DNA from: Kitasatospora sp. MAA19
Lineage (GTDB): Bacteria; Actinomycetota; Actinomycetes; Streptomycetales; Streptomycetaceae
Reading direction: 5' to 3'
Length of the DNA stretch: 64,000 nt
Assembly: GCF_029894125.1 (NCBI RefSeq)
Contig: NZ_JARXYZ010000041.1
Location: forward strand, 1 to 64,000
The notes below the pieces were generated by a model. That model searched no databases, was not told the DNA's origin, and saw nothing but the letters and a program-made list of their open reading frames with translations. Positions 28,168 to 36,675 of this stretch are shown one piece after another. The first letter of the stretch is position 1. Each line of letters opens with the position of its first letter. Position numbers and translations under genes: made by a program.

Positions 28168-28725
28168 TCACTGCCGGACAGACTCTTCAGCAGCCGCGAG
28201 TGCGGCCTCCCACGGGTAGGCCTCCGGTTGCCCCTGGCCGGGAGCGTTCGGGACGAAGCCTCCTTCGCCGAGCAGCACGCGCACGCCGGCTTCGCGCAGC
28301 GTGGCGACGCTCCGGGGGAACTGGGGGTGGCCGGTCAGCGCCGTGTTCGTGCACGGCATCACCGTCAGCGGGATTCCCTTGCCGATCGCCTCGGCCGCGA
28401 ACCCTATGACCCAGGAGGTCGTGATGCCGAGGGCCAGGCTGTTGATGCTGTTCATCGTGGCGGGCGCGAAGAGGACCGCGTCGGCGGGCGGGAGTACGTC
28501 CGGGTCGCCTGGCCGACGGTACACGGACTTCACCGGATGGCCGGTCAGACGCCTCAGCTTGGGGAGCTCGTCCTGGAGCCAGCTCTCCGCAGTCGGGGTG
28601 AGCCCGAGCGAGACCTCCCATCCCCTGAACTGGGCGTGGCGCACGACCTGCGCCATGTTCAGGACTGGCGGGGCAGCGGAGCCGAAGAGATACAGAACCG
28701 GGCGCGTGGTGGGCATGGCAGTCAT
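28168..28725 (-). CDS. Flavoprotein (phosphopantothenoylcysteine decarboxylase-like)
   Basis: 185 residues. The Rossmann-like pattern of the flavoprotein family is visible: first strand PVLYLFGSAAPPVLN, a central DAVLFAPATMNSINSLALGI segment matching the FMN-binding ADAxxxAPATANTIAK-type loop, and PLTVMPCTNTAL near the end. Such proteins bind FMN and act in oxidative decarboxylation or as partner flavoproteins; the catalytic His of true PPC decarboxylases is not obvious here. It is divergent from an XRE regulator at 28835, a common pairing in streptomycetes. Confidence 0.75.
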   Translation of the reverse strand: MTAMPTTRPVLYLFGSAAPPVLNMAQVVRHAQFRGWEVSLGLTPTAESWLQDELPKLRRLTGHPVKSVYRRPGDPDVLPPADAVLFAPATMNSINSLALGITTSWVIGFAAEAIGKGIPLTVMPCTNTALTGHPQFPRSVATLREAGVRVLLGEGGFVPNAPGQGQPEAYPWEAALAAAEESVRQ

Positions 28726-28834
28726 CGAACCCTGTGGGGACGGCCGGCGGCAAACCCTGCCGAATTCGGTGATGCACCTGACTACTTGGCGCTACCGTCG
28801 GATCATCAGGCCGAAACTCCTCAAGGGACGCGCC

Positions 28835-29650
28835 GTGACCGACTTCACGCCTGACACCGTAGGCAAGCGGATCAAGCAGACCCGCAAACTCCGACACATG
28901 ACCCAGACCGAACTCGCCCTGAAGGCACGGATCTCGGCATCCCACATGGCTCAGATCGAGCGGGGCAAGCGGCAGGCCAGCCCGGCTGTCCTCGCCTCCA
29001 TCGCCAGGGCCTTGTCCGTGCCCACGGCCGATCTCGAAGGGCGCCCGTACATCGAGGAGTTGCGGCGCGACCAGCTGGACGGGCTGATCCAGCCGATCCG
29101 GGAGTCCCTGGACATCTTCGACCTGGGAGCCGACCCGGACGTGGCACCGCGCCCGGCTGAGGAACTCGTCGCGCACACCGACCGGGTCTGCGGCCTGATC
29201 CGGGCGTCGGATCTGCGCAGCGCGGCGGCCGAGCTGCCCGGCCTGATCACCGAGACCACGACCGCGGCGCACAGCAGCGGTGATCGGCGTCTGTGGCAGG
29301 CCCTCGCCGTGCAGTACCGCTCCGGCTACGACCTCGCGAGTAAGCTCGGATTCCAGGACCTCGCGTCGATCTCCCTCGACCGCATGGGATGGGCGGCGGA
29401 GCGGGCGTCCGACGCCGTGACCGGGGCGATCAGGCAGTACAGCCGGGCGCTGGCCTACCTGCGTGCCGGCCAGTACCGGACCGGTATCCGGATCGCGGAG
29501 CTTGCCCGGCAGACGGCCGAGCAGGCCGATCCGGGCGTTGAGCGGGACGCTGTGCCTGTACCTGGTCTGCACGCCAACGGGTATGCCGATCCTGTGGGCA
29601 CTGGCCACCCCGAAGCTCGACGAGCGCGAAGTCTTGGCCGCGACGCTTGA
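28835..29650 (+). pseudogene. XRE-family regulator truncated by an IS982 fragment
   Basis: From GTG 28835 (AAGGGA 5 bases upstream) the protein has an XRE helix-turn-helix at residues 8-62 (IKQTRKLRHMTQTELALKA, then SHMAQIERGKRQASPAVLA) and then the helical ligand/TPR-like region usual for such actinobacterial regulators. Homology stops near 29550 at QADPGVERDAV. The frame then runs into IS982 DNA and adds 30 unrelated residues before a stop at 29648. The usual C-terminal half (about 150 residues) is missing. The DNA-binding half could still be made. Confidence 0.7.
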
Positions 29651-30008
29651 AGTCGACGCCGAACTTGTCGCCGAGCGGACGGGCATCCTGCTGATCTCCG
29701 ACAAGGGGTTCGCCTCGAAGGCGTTCGAGCGCGAGCTCGCCGATATGGGCATCGACCTTCTGCGGCCCTCGTTCAAACGCGAGGGCCGCAGAAGCGGCGA
29801 GCCGCTGCTCAAGAAGGTCCGCCAGCTGATCGAGTCGGTCAACGACACCCTCAAAGGCCAGCTCGACCTGGAACAACACGGCGGACGGACTTTCGAAGGC
29901 GTCGCGGTCCGGGTCGCCCAGCGAATCCTCGCCCTGGCAACCGGCATCTGGCACAACAACCGCATCGGTGCACCAGTCACCCGGTCTCTGATCGCCTACG
30001 ACCACTGA
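29545..30008 (+). pseudogene. IS982-family transposase, C-terminal half
   Basis: In a frame different from the XRE gene, the segment starting LYLVCTPTGMPILWALATPK, including LISDKGFASKAFERELAD and ending GAPVTRSLIAYDH, aligns with the second half of the intact IS982 transposase at 30607-31521. The N-terminal half and left end are absent. The right end expected just after the stop is also not recognisable, so this is a one-sided fragment. Confidence 0.85.
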
Positions 30009-30146
30009 TCACATCGGACTTACTCGTCTAGATGATCAATTCCAAGGGATGCCTGCGGAGGGTGTGGGGTGGGCGGCGGCCGAAGCCACCGCGAGACGGT
30101 CAGGCGGCGGGCTGCCGACCCTGGTTGTCGAGGTGGCAGCGGGCGG

Positions 30147-30536
30147 TCAGGCGTCAGGGTCGACTTCGGGGTGCGTGAACCGCACGGGCTTGCCCAGCGA
30201 CCGGGCGTAGGCGATTTCGGCTCGGGTGCTGTCTCCGATGTAGTCGCCGACTACGAGCACCTCATCAGCGAGCCGGATCTTCGCCCGGTGCAGATCGTCG
30301 AGTCGAACCTTCAGCGCCTCGGCCTCGACAGGATCGGACCAAAGTTCGTGCGGCGACTTCATGTCACAGCCCGGTTTGACGACAATCTTTCCGGCTTTGG
30401 TCTCCCGCAGATCGGCCTCGTTCATCTCGGTCATGAAGCGGGTGGAGCCGCAGATCACGACGATACGCGGGAGGCTCAACAGCTTCTTCGCGTCGGCGAG
30501 CTTGTCCGCGGGGGTGAGCAGATGCGGGTATGACAC
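30147..30536 (-). CDS. Nucleoside 2-deoxyribosyltransferase-like protein
   Basis: 129 residues from GTG 30536 (AGGTGG 6-7 bases upstream). The Rossmann-like opening IVVICGSTRFMTEMNEADL and the later EVLVVGDYIGDSTRAEIAYA segment, with the conserved acidic residue before the final strand, match the nucleoside deoxyribosyltransferase/DUF4406 group. These proteins cleave or transfer the N-glycosidic bond of (deoxy)nucleotides, and some are phage- or defence-associated. It sits inside the IS982 inverted repeats, in the opposite direction to the transposase. Confidence 0.7.
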   Translation of the reverse strand: MSYPHLLTPADKLADAKKLLSLPRIVVICGSTRFMTEMNEADLRETKAGKIVVKPGCDMKSPHELWSDPVEAEALKVRLDDLHRAKIRLADEVLVVGDYIGDSTRAEIAYARSLGKPVRFTHPEVDPDA

Positions 30537-30606
30537 TGGTTCCACCTGGTGGTGTGGTCCAAGGGGTGCCTGCGGAGACGAGAACGAGGGTGTCCAAGAT
30601 CGTTTT

Positions 30607-31521
30607 GTGACGAACGACGTGGACACCCTCGCGACAGCACTCTATGCGACGACCGACGACATGCTGAAGGAGCATCCCGACCTGGCGCCGTGGCGCCCGC
30701 CGACCGGCATTACGCCCCGCCTGAGCGATGCCGAACTGGTCACCCTCGCCACGATGCAGGCCATACTCGGCTACACCTCCGAGGCCAAATGGCTCCGCCA
30801 TGCCCGTGCCCACCTGCGCCACCTCTTCCCCTACCTGCCCCAGCAGCCCGGCTACAACAAGCGGCTGCGCAAGGCCGCCGGTCTGATGCGAAGCGTCAAC
30901 CGGATCCTGGCCACCACCACCTCGGTGTGGAGCGACGACGTATGGGTCGTGGACTCCACCCCGGTGGAATGCGGCCGCTCCCGCGAGACCGTCAAACGCT
31001 CCGACCTGGCAGGTTGGGCCGAATACGGCTACTGCGCCAGCCACAGCCGCTTCTTCTGGGGCCTGCGCCTGCACCTGGTCTGCACCCTTCAGGGCCTGCC
31101 CATCGCCTTCGCCCTGACCGGGGCCAAGGCCGACGAACGCGAGACCCTCCTTGACCTCCTGGCAGCCGAACGCGAGCTTCTGCGAGAGCGCCCCCGACAG
31201 ACTCTCATCGGCGACAAGAACTACTTCGGCCGTGGTTTCGAACACGAACTGTCCGAGCATGGAGTCCAGTTGCTGCGGCCTGCCCGTAAAGGTGAACGGG
31301 AACGGCCTGGCGCAGCCCTGTTCAAGCCGCTGCGACAGGTCATCGAATCGATCAACGAGACCTTCAAGGGACAGCTTGACCTCGAACGGCACCGAGGGCG
31401 CACGCCCGGAGGTGTCATAGCCCGCGTCATGCAACGCATCCTCGCGCTGACCGCCGCGATCTGGCACAACGACGCCACCGGACAAACCGTCCTACGCTCA
31501 CTGATCGCCTATGATCACTGA
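30607..31521 (+). CDS. IS982-family transposase
   Basis: 304 residues from GTG 30607. It has an N-terminal helical DNA-binding part (LSDAELVTLATMQAILGY) and a DDE domain: first Asp in VWVVDSTPVE, second in LIGDKNYFG, then the family motif RQVIESINETFKGQLDLE with the catalytic Glu. The C-terminus is LRSLIAYDH. Length and motifs are normal for IS982 and no interruption is visible, so it may be active. A half-copy of the same gene lies just upstream. Confidence 0.9.
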   Translation: MTNDVDTLATALYATTDDMLKEHPDLAPWRPPTGITPRLSDAELVTLATMQAILGYTSEAKWLRHARAHLRHLFPYLPQQPGYNKRLRKAAGLMRSVNRILATTTSVWSDDVWVVDSTPVECGRSRETVKRSDLAGWAEYGYCASHSRFFWGLRLHLVCTLQGLPIAFALTGAKADERETLLDLLAAERELLRERPRQTLIGDKNYFGRGFEHELSEHGVQLLRPARKGERERPGAALFKPLRQVIESINETFKGQLDLERHRGRTPGGVIARVMQRILALTAAIWHNDATGQTVLRSLIAYDH

Positions 31522-31567
31522 CCCCTTGGAATAGATCATCTAGAAAACCGACCGTCGTCTGAACCGT

Positions 31568-33548
31568 CGGCTGACCCCCGCGGGTGCGGGGAGGACGTCG
31601 GGCGGACCGTGTAGTAGACGGTGTCGAGCGGCTGACCCCCGCGGGTGCGGGGAGGACATGGCGGTCTCGTTGAACGTGATGCTCAGCCACGGCTGACCCC
31701 TGCGGGTGCGGGGAGGACACGTCCGACGGACCCGACTTCCCGTCCTGCACCGGCTGACCCCCGCGGGTGCGGGGAGGACGCAAGATCCACTGGGAGGGAA
31801 TGGGAGATGATCGGCTGACCCCCGCGGGTGCGGGGAGGACGCCGGCGCCGAAGACCTGCTGCGGCACGCGCGCGGCTGACCCCCGCGGGTGCGGGGAGGA
31901 CCGGCCGTCGGTGATCTCGACGCGGCCGAATCACGGCTGACCCCCGCGGGTGCGGGGAGGACATGTCGAGGCGGGCCAGCTCGTTGCCCGCCGCCGGCTG
32001 ACCCCCGCGGGTGCGGGGAGGACGCCTGCGTGAGGCGGAACGAGAGCTGCGTCTCCGGCTGACCCCCGCGGGTGCGGGGAGGACGCCTTCATCACCAGCG
32101 CCACCGGGACGCTCCCCGGCTGACCCCCGCGGGTGCGGGGAGGGCAGAGGCAGGTCGTGCGACGGCGAAGGGCCCGACGGCTGACCCCCGCGGGTGCGGG
32201 GAGGACGGGACCTCGGTACCGCGAGCTGCGTGAATGGGGGGCTGACCCCCGCGGGTGCGGGGAGGACTTTACCTGCGATCCGGACCGGCTGAGCGACTAC
32301 GGCTGACCCCCGCGGGTGCGGGGAGGACCGCCCAGGCAGCGGTGATCGTCTCGACCGCCACGGCTGACCCCCGCGGGTGCGGGGAGGACAGGTCCTCGGC
32401 GTCCTTCACCGTCTCCAGTCGCGGCTGACCCCCGCGGGTGCGGGGAGGACTAGAGCAGGGGCGGTTGGCGCCCGGCCAGAGGCGGCTGACCCCCGCGGGT
32501 GCGGGGAGGACACAATCACGTGCAAGTGCGGGTGCCACCCATTCGGCTGACCCCCGCGGGTGCGGGGAGGACTCCAGCACGATGGGCTCGTTCTCGGTCA
32601 CGCGCGGCTGACCCCCGCGGGTGCGGGGAGGACCCGATGGCCGGATATGCCGAGATTGCGGCGTACGGCTGACCCCCGCGGGTGCGGGGAGGACTTGACC
32701 ATGCGGTAGCCCTGCCCCTTGGACCACGGCTGACCCCCGCGGGTGCGGGGAGGACCTCACCCAACTCGGCCACGTCGCGGCCGGCCACGGCTGACCCCCG
32801 CGGGTGCGGGGAGGACTGCCGCTGTACGGCATCTCCCCTCCTCCCCTACGGCTGACCCCCGCGGGTGCGGGGAGGACGGCGAGCAGCGAGAAAGGGACCT
32901 GCTGGGCCGCCGGCTGACCCCCGCGGGTGCGGGGAGGACAGGACCTCGACGCGGGCGAGGGTGCGCGCATCCGGCTGACCCCCGCGGGTGCGGGGAGGAC
33001 GTGCCGTCCACGGACGGGCCGAGGTCGACGGGCGGCTGACCCCCGCGGGTGCGGGGAGGACGCATCGAGGCCCGCAAGAACGCCAAGGGCGGACGGCTGA
33101 CCCCCGCGGGTGCGGGGAGGACCGGGGCTGGGCGGCAGGTCTGTCGGTGTGGGGCGGCTGACCCCCGCGGGTGCGGGGAGGACGGGCGACCGTCGGCCGG
33201 ACGAGCGGCTCGGGCGGCTGACCCCCGCGGGTGCGGGGAGGACCGGCCAGGAAGGGCCGAAGTCGTCCCCGGTGACGGCTGACCCCCGCGGGTGCGGGGA
33301 GGACGTCCGCCGGATCGAACAGCGCCCGCTGCTCGACGGCTGACCCCCGCGGGTGCGGGGAGGACCGTGGGGCACGGCTGACTTGGAGTCAAGGAACCGG
33401 CTGACCCCCGCGGGTGCGGGGAGGACATAACGGCGGAGGGAGGGCTAAGGTATCGTCACGGCTGACCCCCGCGGGTGCGGGGAGGACAGCGAAGGCGGAG
33501 TGGTAGCCGACCGTCGTGCCGGCTGACCCCCGCGGGTGCGGGGAGGAC
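31568..33548 (-). CRISPR. Main type I-E CRISPR array, 33 repeats and 32 spacers
   Basis: 29-bp repeats at an exact 61-bp period, so spacers are 32 bp. On the + strand the repeat starts CGGCTGACCCCCG and ends GGTGCGGGGAGGAC. The complement (GTCCTCCCCGC...GGGGGTCAGCCG) has the E. coli-like I-E form, with a CCCCGC/GCGGGG hairpin and a terminal CCG, so crRNA is read right to left and the newest spacers are near 33.5 kb. Variants: C-to-T at about 31701, first base G at 32239, and GGGAGGGC at the end of the copy at 32117. No duplicate spacer was seen. Spacers are GC-rich and many read as open frames. Confidence 0.98.
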
Positions 33549-33690
33549 CCTTCGCGACCTGGGACGATGCGGCGGCTTTGTCATTTCTTTGCAAAGCTTG
33601 GTGCGCCGCTGTTCGAAGGTCTCAACGTCGCATGTGAGCTGTTGAGGTGTCAAAGAACCTGAGAAGCATCCCACCTGCCCGTGTCGCGTG
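33549..33690 (-). promoter_or_regulatory. CRISPR leader of the main array
   Basis: Directly abuts the last repeat. It shares blocks with the leaders at 39538, 48211 and 53808: GACCTGG near the repeat, CTTTGTCATTTCTTTGCA about 30 bases in, and GAGCTGTTGAGGTGTCAAAG about 90 bases in. By analogy with other I-E systems it should hold the array promoter and the integration signals. Confidence 0.85.
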
Positions 33691-33836
33691 GGTGGTTGGG
33701 ACCGCCTGCGCGGAGAGCCTGTTACTTCGAACGTTGCAGTGTGCCGAATCCGGAGTGTCTTCGCGCCCGACACCGGCTGGGTAGCATCGTGCGGCTACTG
33801 ACGGCTATCCGACGATACTGGGGAACGGGCGCAGTG

Positions 33837-34165
33837 ATGACGAGTCAGAACCAGGAGGGTATGACGCCGTTGCGGCCGGGGGATTCGGATGACGTCGCTG
33901 GCTACCCGCTGCTGCGTCGGATCGGCGAAGGTGGCATGGGGACCGTCTTCCTATCCCGGACGCGCGGCGGCCAGCCGATTGCCCTGAAGGTGATCCGCGA
34001 GGAGTTCGCCCGGGGCGCGGGGGTTCCGGCGCCGGTTCCAGCAGGAGGTCCGCGCGGCCCGTACCGTGCAGGGCTACCACGTGGTGCCCGTGGTCGACCA
34101 CGACACCGGCAGCACCACCCCCTGGCTGGCCTGCCGGTACGTCCCCGGTCTGACGTACCGTTTGG
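33837..34165 (+). pseudogene. Serine/threonine kinase N-lobe fragment
   Basis: From ATG 33837 the frame gives a short acidic lead and a kinase N-lobe: glycine loop IGEGGMGTVF and the Lys of ALKVI. Near 34018 the frame shifts; the next frame continues RFQQEVRAARTVQGYHVVPV (with the alpha-C Glu) and TPWLACRYVPG. Homology ends by about 34165. The catalytic loop, DFG motif and everything after are missing. Dead fragment between the CRISPR leader and the exonuclease gene. Confidence 0.75.
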
Positions 34166-34337
34166 CGTCAAGGGCGGTTCGGATCGAGTTCATGGCAGTT
34201 AACGCGCGGGCGCGCCTGCTGAGTACGGCCTCTTTCCCGCGCGCACGCTACGGTGGACGCCCTGCCGGCCGCCCCGTTCACCGAGCACGACACGCCGTCC
34301 GGCAGTGGGCGCTGACGATCCGACGGGAGGCCGCCGC

Positions 34338-35006
34338 GTGGACCGGTTGATGCAGGACCCGCGCTTCCTGGACACGACCTTCGTCGTGATCGACTTCGAG
34401 GCGCTCACCCCCACCGGGCGGGCTGCCGAGCCGGTCGAGGTCGCCGCTCTCGCCCTGCGCGCCGATGGCGGCCGACTGGTGGAGATCGGCCGGTTCGAGG
34501 AGCTGATCCGGCCGCCCGCCGACGTCCCCGTCACCCCGATGGACACCGCGCAGACTGGACTCACCGCCGCGATGCTCGCCACCGCGGCCCCGGCCTCCGC
34601 GGTGATGGCCCGACTCGATGCACACCTGAGTGCGCCGCCGTACCGGCTGGTGGCCCACCACGCGCCCACCGAAGCCGGGCTGATCGCTCACCAGGGTGAT
34701 CACTGCCCCGTCCTGGCCGGCACGCCGCTGCTCGACACGGTGCGCATGGCCAAGCACGTCCTGCCCGGGCTCGGCTCCTACCGGCTCGACAACCTGCTCG
34801 GCCACTACGACATCCCCAAGCCCCCGGACCGGCACCGGGCCATGCCGGACGTCGAGGCGACCCGCCAGGTCCTCGGCCGGCTGCTCACCGAGGGGTGTGC
34901 TTCCGGCCGGTGGCGCACCCTGCTCGAATTGGACATGGCCGCCGGGCTGCAGCCCAAGCGCCTCACCCCGGCAGGTTCACAGGCGGAGCAGAACTCCCTG
35001 TTCTGA
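34338..35006 (+). CDS. DnaQ-like (DEDDh) 3'-5' exonuclease
   Basis: 222 residues from GTG 34338 (GGGAGG 7 bases upstream). Exo I is FVVIDFEAL (Asp19, Glu21), Exo III is HRAMPDV with the DEDDh His and Asp. Exo II is unusual: VAHHAPTEAGLI has Glu where Asp is expected. Such enzymes trim single-stranded DNA or RNA 3' ends. It lies about 790 bases from the leader of the main array. DEDDh exonucleases fused to or near Cas1-Cas2 trim prespacers in some I-E systems, so a role in spacer processing is possible but unproven. It is convergent with the PQQ-type gene. Confidence 0.82.
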   Translation: MDRLMQDPRFLDTTFVVIDFEALTPTGRAAEPVEVAALALRADGGRLVEIGRFEELIRPPADVPVTPMDTAQTGLTAAMLATAAPASAVMARLDAHLSAPPYRLVAHHAPTEAGLIAHQGDHCPVLAGTPLLDTVRMAKHVLPGLGSYRLDNLLGHYDIPKPPDRHRAMPDVEATRQVLGRLLTEGCASGRWRTLLELDMAAGLQPKRLTPAGSQAEQNSLF

Positions 35007-35173
35007 CCCCGGGGCCCGCGTTGCCAGGCGCTGCGACCCGTCGGCGATCGTGCCGAAGAGCTGCTTCAGCCGGAGGCGGGAGTCCTTCGACGGACCGGCG
35101 TCTCGGCGGTTCGGCCGGGAGGCCGAAGGGTTCGGCAGGGCGGTTGTACGCGCTCGGCCCGGCCGGGCCGCCG

Positions 35174-36457
35174 TTATTCCGGCGGCAGAGCGAAAACGGT
35201 CGAGCCCAGCTTCGCGAGCAGCCGTTGGCCGTCGGTGGCCAGGGTCCACTTCCGGTTCTCGGTGGTCACCGGGTAGGTGTTCACGGCGAAGGTCCACCGC
35301 AGGCGGCCCGTCTTCACGTCCACCGCGTGGACGCCCTCGATGCCCTGGCCGGCCACGAAGAGGGTGTCCTGGACGAGCACGGGCTCGGTCTCGGACGGTC
35401 GGAAGGGCACCGGGCAGGTCCAGAGCTGCCGTCCGGTCCGCGCGTCCCAGGCACAGACCGCCGCCGTCCCGTTCCCGCCGTAGACCACGCCGTTCGCGGC
35501 CGTCACCGGCGGGAACGCCCCGGTCGCGCCGTCGACGAGCTCGACCTCCCACAGCCGTCTGCCGTCGGCCAGACTGACCGCCCGCAGGGCGTTCCTGCCC
35601 GCAAGGCAGTAGGCCTGGCCGTCCGCCACGGCGGGCGGGATCGTGTCGGTGGCACCGGTCTCGACGAGCCACAGCTGCCGACCGTCCTGGCCGCTTCGGG
35701 CAACCAGGTCGCACCTGCCGTTGGTGTAGTAGAGATTGCCGCCCACGGCCGCGTTGTCGAGGTACTGCGCTCGCTCCCCCACCTCCATCGGTACGGACCA
35801 GAGCTTCTCGTGCGTGTCGATCGAGTAGGCCAGTACGACCGGCGCCGGTGCTGTGGTGGCCCCGTACGGTTTGGCGTTGGCGAGCGCGTAGAGCACCTTG
35901 TCGTCGGCACGGAGCGCGTAGACGTTGGAGAGGTCGTCGGCGTTGTTCTCGCGGTTGACGGTGTTCCACGTCTCCGCGCCGGTGGCCGCGTCGTACCCGG
36001 TGGCGCCCTGGAACGAGCCGACGAACACGTGCCCGGCTCCGGCGGCCGTGTACAGCGTGTTGACGCCCTTGCCGGCCCACTTCACCGTGCCGGTCGCGGT
36101 GTCGACCGCGGTCAGATGAGAACCCAACGTGAAGAGCGTCCCGTTCGAGACCAGCATCGAGGTGGGCACGAGGGCTTCGTCCGGTGTGAACGACCAGAGC
36201 GGTTTCGGCGCACCGGAGTCCGGGTTGGGCACCATCGGCGTCGGCGAATCCCGCAGCGGCCTCGGTGGATCGGTCGGGACGGCCGCCTCCGGCTTCCCGC
36301 CGCGCCGCCGCGACAGCACCCACCCGGCGCCGCCGGCCACCGCGAGCGCGGCCCCTCCCGTCAGCAACGCCCGCCGGCTCGGGCGACGCCGCGACCCACC
36401 GGCGTCATCGACATCCGAAGCGGCGGACTGATCCGAGATCCCCATGATGTACGTCAT
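35174..36457 (-). CDS. PQQ-type beta-propeller protein, Tat or membrane exported
   Basis: 427 residues from ATG 36457. Residues about 25-50 (SRRALLTGGAALAVAGGAGWVLSRRR in pieces) resemble a twin-arginine signal or N-terminal anchor. The rest is a propeller of about seven blades with the PQQ-like pattern of an A-x-D-x-x-TG-x-x-x-W strand (for example AVDTATGTVKWAG, AWDARTGRQLWTC, AVDVKTGRLRWTF). It lacks a kinase domain although such propellers are often kinase-linked in streptomycetes. The role is probably extracytoplasmic scaffold or sensor. Confidence 0.82.
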   Translation of the reverse strand: MTYIMGISDQSAASDVDDAGGSRRRPSRRALLTGGAALAVAGGAGWVLSRRRGGKPEAAVPTDPPRPLRDSPTPMVPNPDSGAPKPLWSFTPDEALVPTSMLVSNGTLFTLGSHLTAVDTATGTVKWAGKGVNTLYTAAGAGHVFVGSFQGATGYDAATGAETWNTVNRENNADDLSNVYALRADDKVLYALANAKPYGATTAPAPVVLAYSIDTHEKLWSVPMEVGERAQYLDNAAVGGNLYYTNGRCDLVARSGQDGRQLWLVETGATDTIPPAVADGQAYCLAGRNALRAVSLADGRRLWEVELVDGATGAFPPVTAANGVVYGGNGTAAVCAWDARTGRQLWTCPVPFRPSETEPVLVQDTLFVAGQGIEGVHAVDVKTGRLRWTFAVNTYPVTTENRKWTLATDGQRLLAKLGSTVFALPPE

Positions 36458-36620
36458 CCCCCATCCATCGACGTGACAGCCGCCAGGATCATACGGGCAC
36501 GACCCACGCACTGCTTCCGGCAGTCCTGAGTCGCACGGGCCGACGGAGGGGACTTCTGCCGACGACCCCACCCGGGCCCGCCGGATCTCGCGCCTGTCAG
36601 GAACGGCCCGCGTACGAGAA

Positions 36621-36667
36621 TGCCGAGCGGCTCCTCCCCAATCGCAGTGGGGAGGAGCCGCTCGGCA
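36621..36667 (-). terminator. Perfect 20-bp stem terminator
   Basis: Arms 36621-36640 and 36648-36667 pair fully around a 7-base loop. It is placed 9 bases after the stop (36676) of the leftward DndB-like gene and before the propeller gene, so it ends the DndB-like transcript. Confidence 0.85.
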
Positions 36668-36675
36668 CCTGCGAG

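Larger units (their letters stand above)
30027..31544 (+). mobile_element. IS982-type element carrying an extra gene
   Basis: Terminal inverted repeats at 30027-30048 (TCTAGATGATCAATTCCAAG...) and 31523-31544 match at 21 of 22 positions. IS982 elements are usually about 1 kb; this one is 1.5 kb because about 500 bases with a leftward gene (30147-30536) lie between the outer left end and a second, partial copy of left-end sequence at 30557-30577. The right end abuts the first CRISPR repeat (31568) within 24 bases. Confidence 0.65.

Noticed and set aside
31683..33428. Long open frames across the main CRISPR array, with repeating peptides such as VLPAPAGVSR and SSPHPRGSA
   Set aside because: The 29-bp repeat happens to lack stops in several frames; the peptides are translations of repeats and spacers, not proteins.
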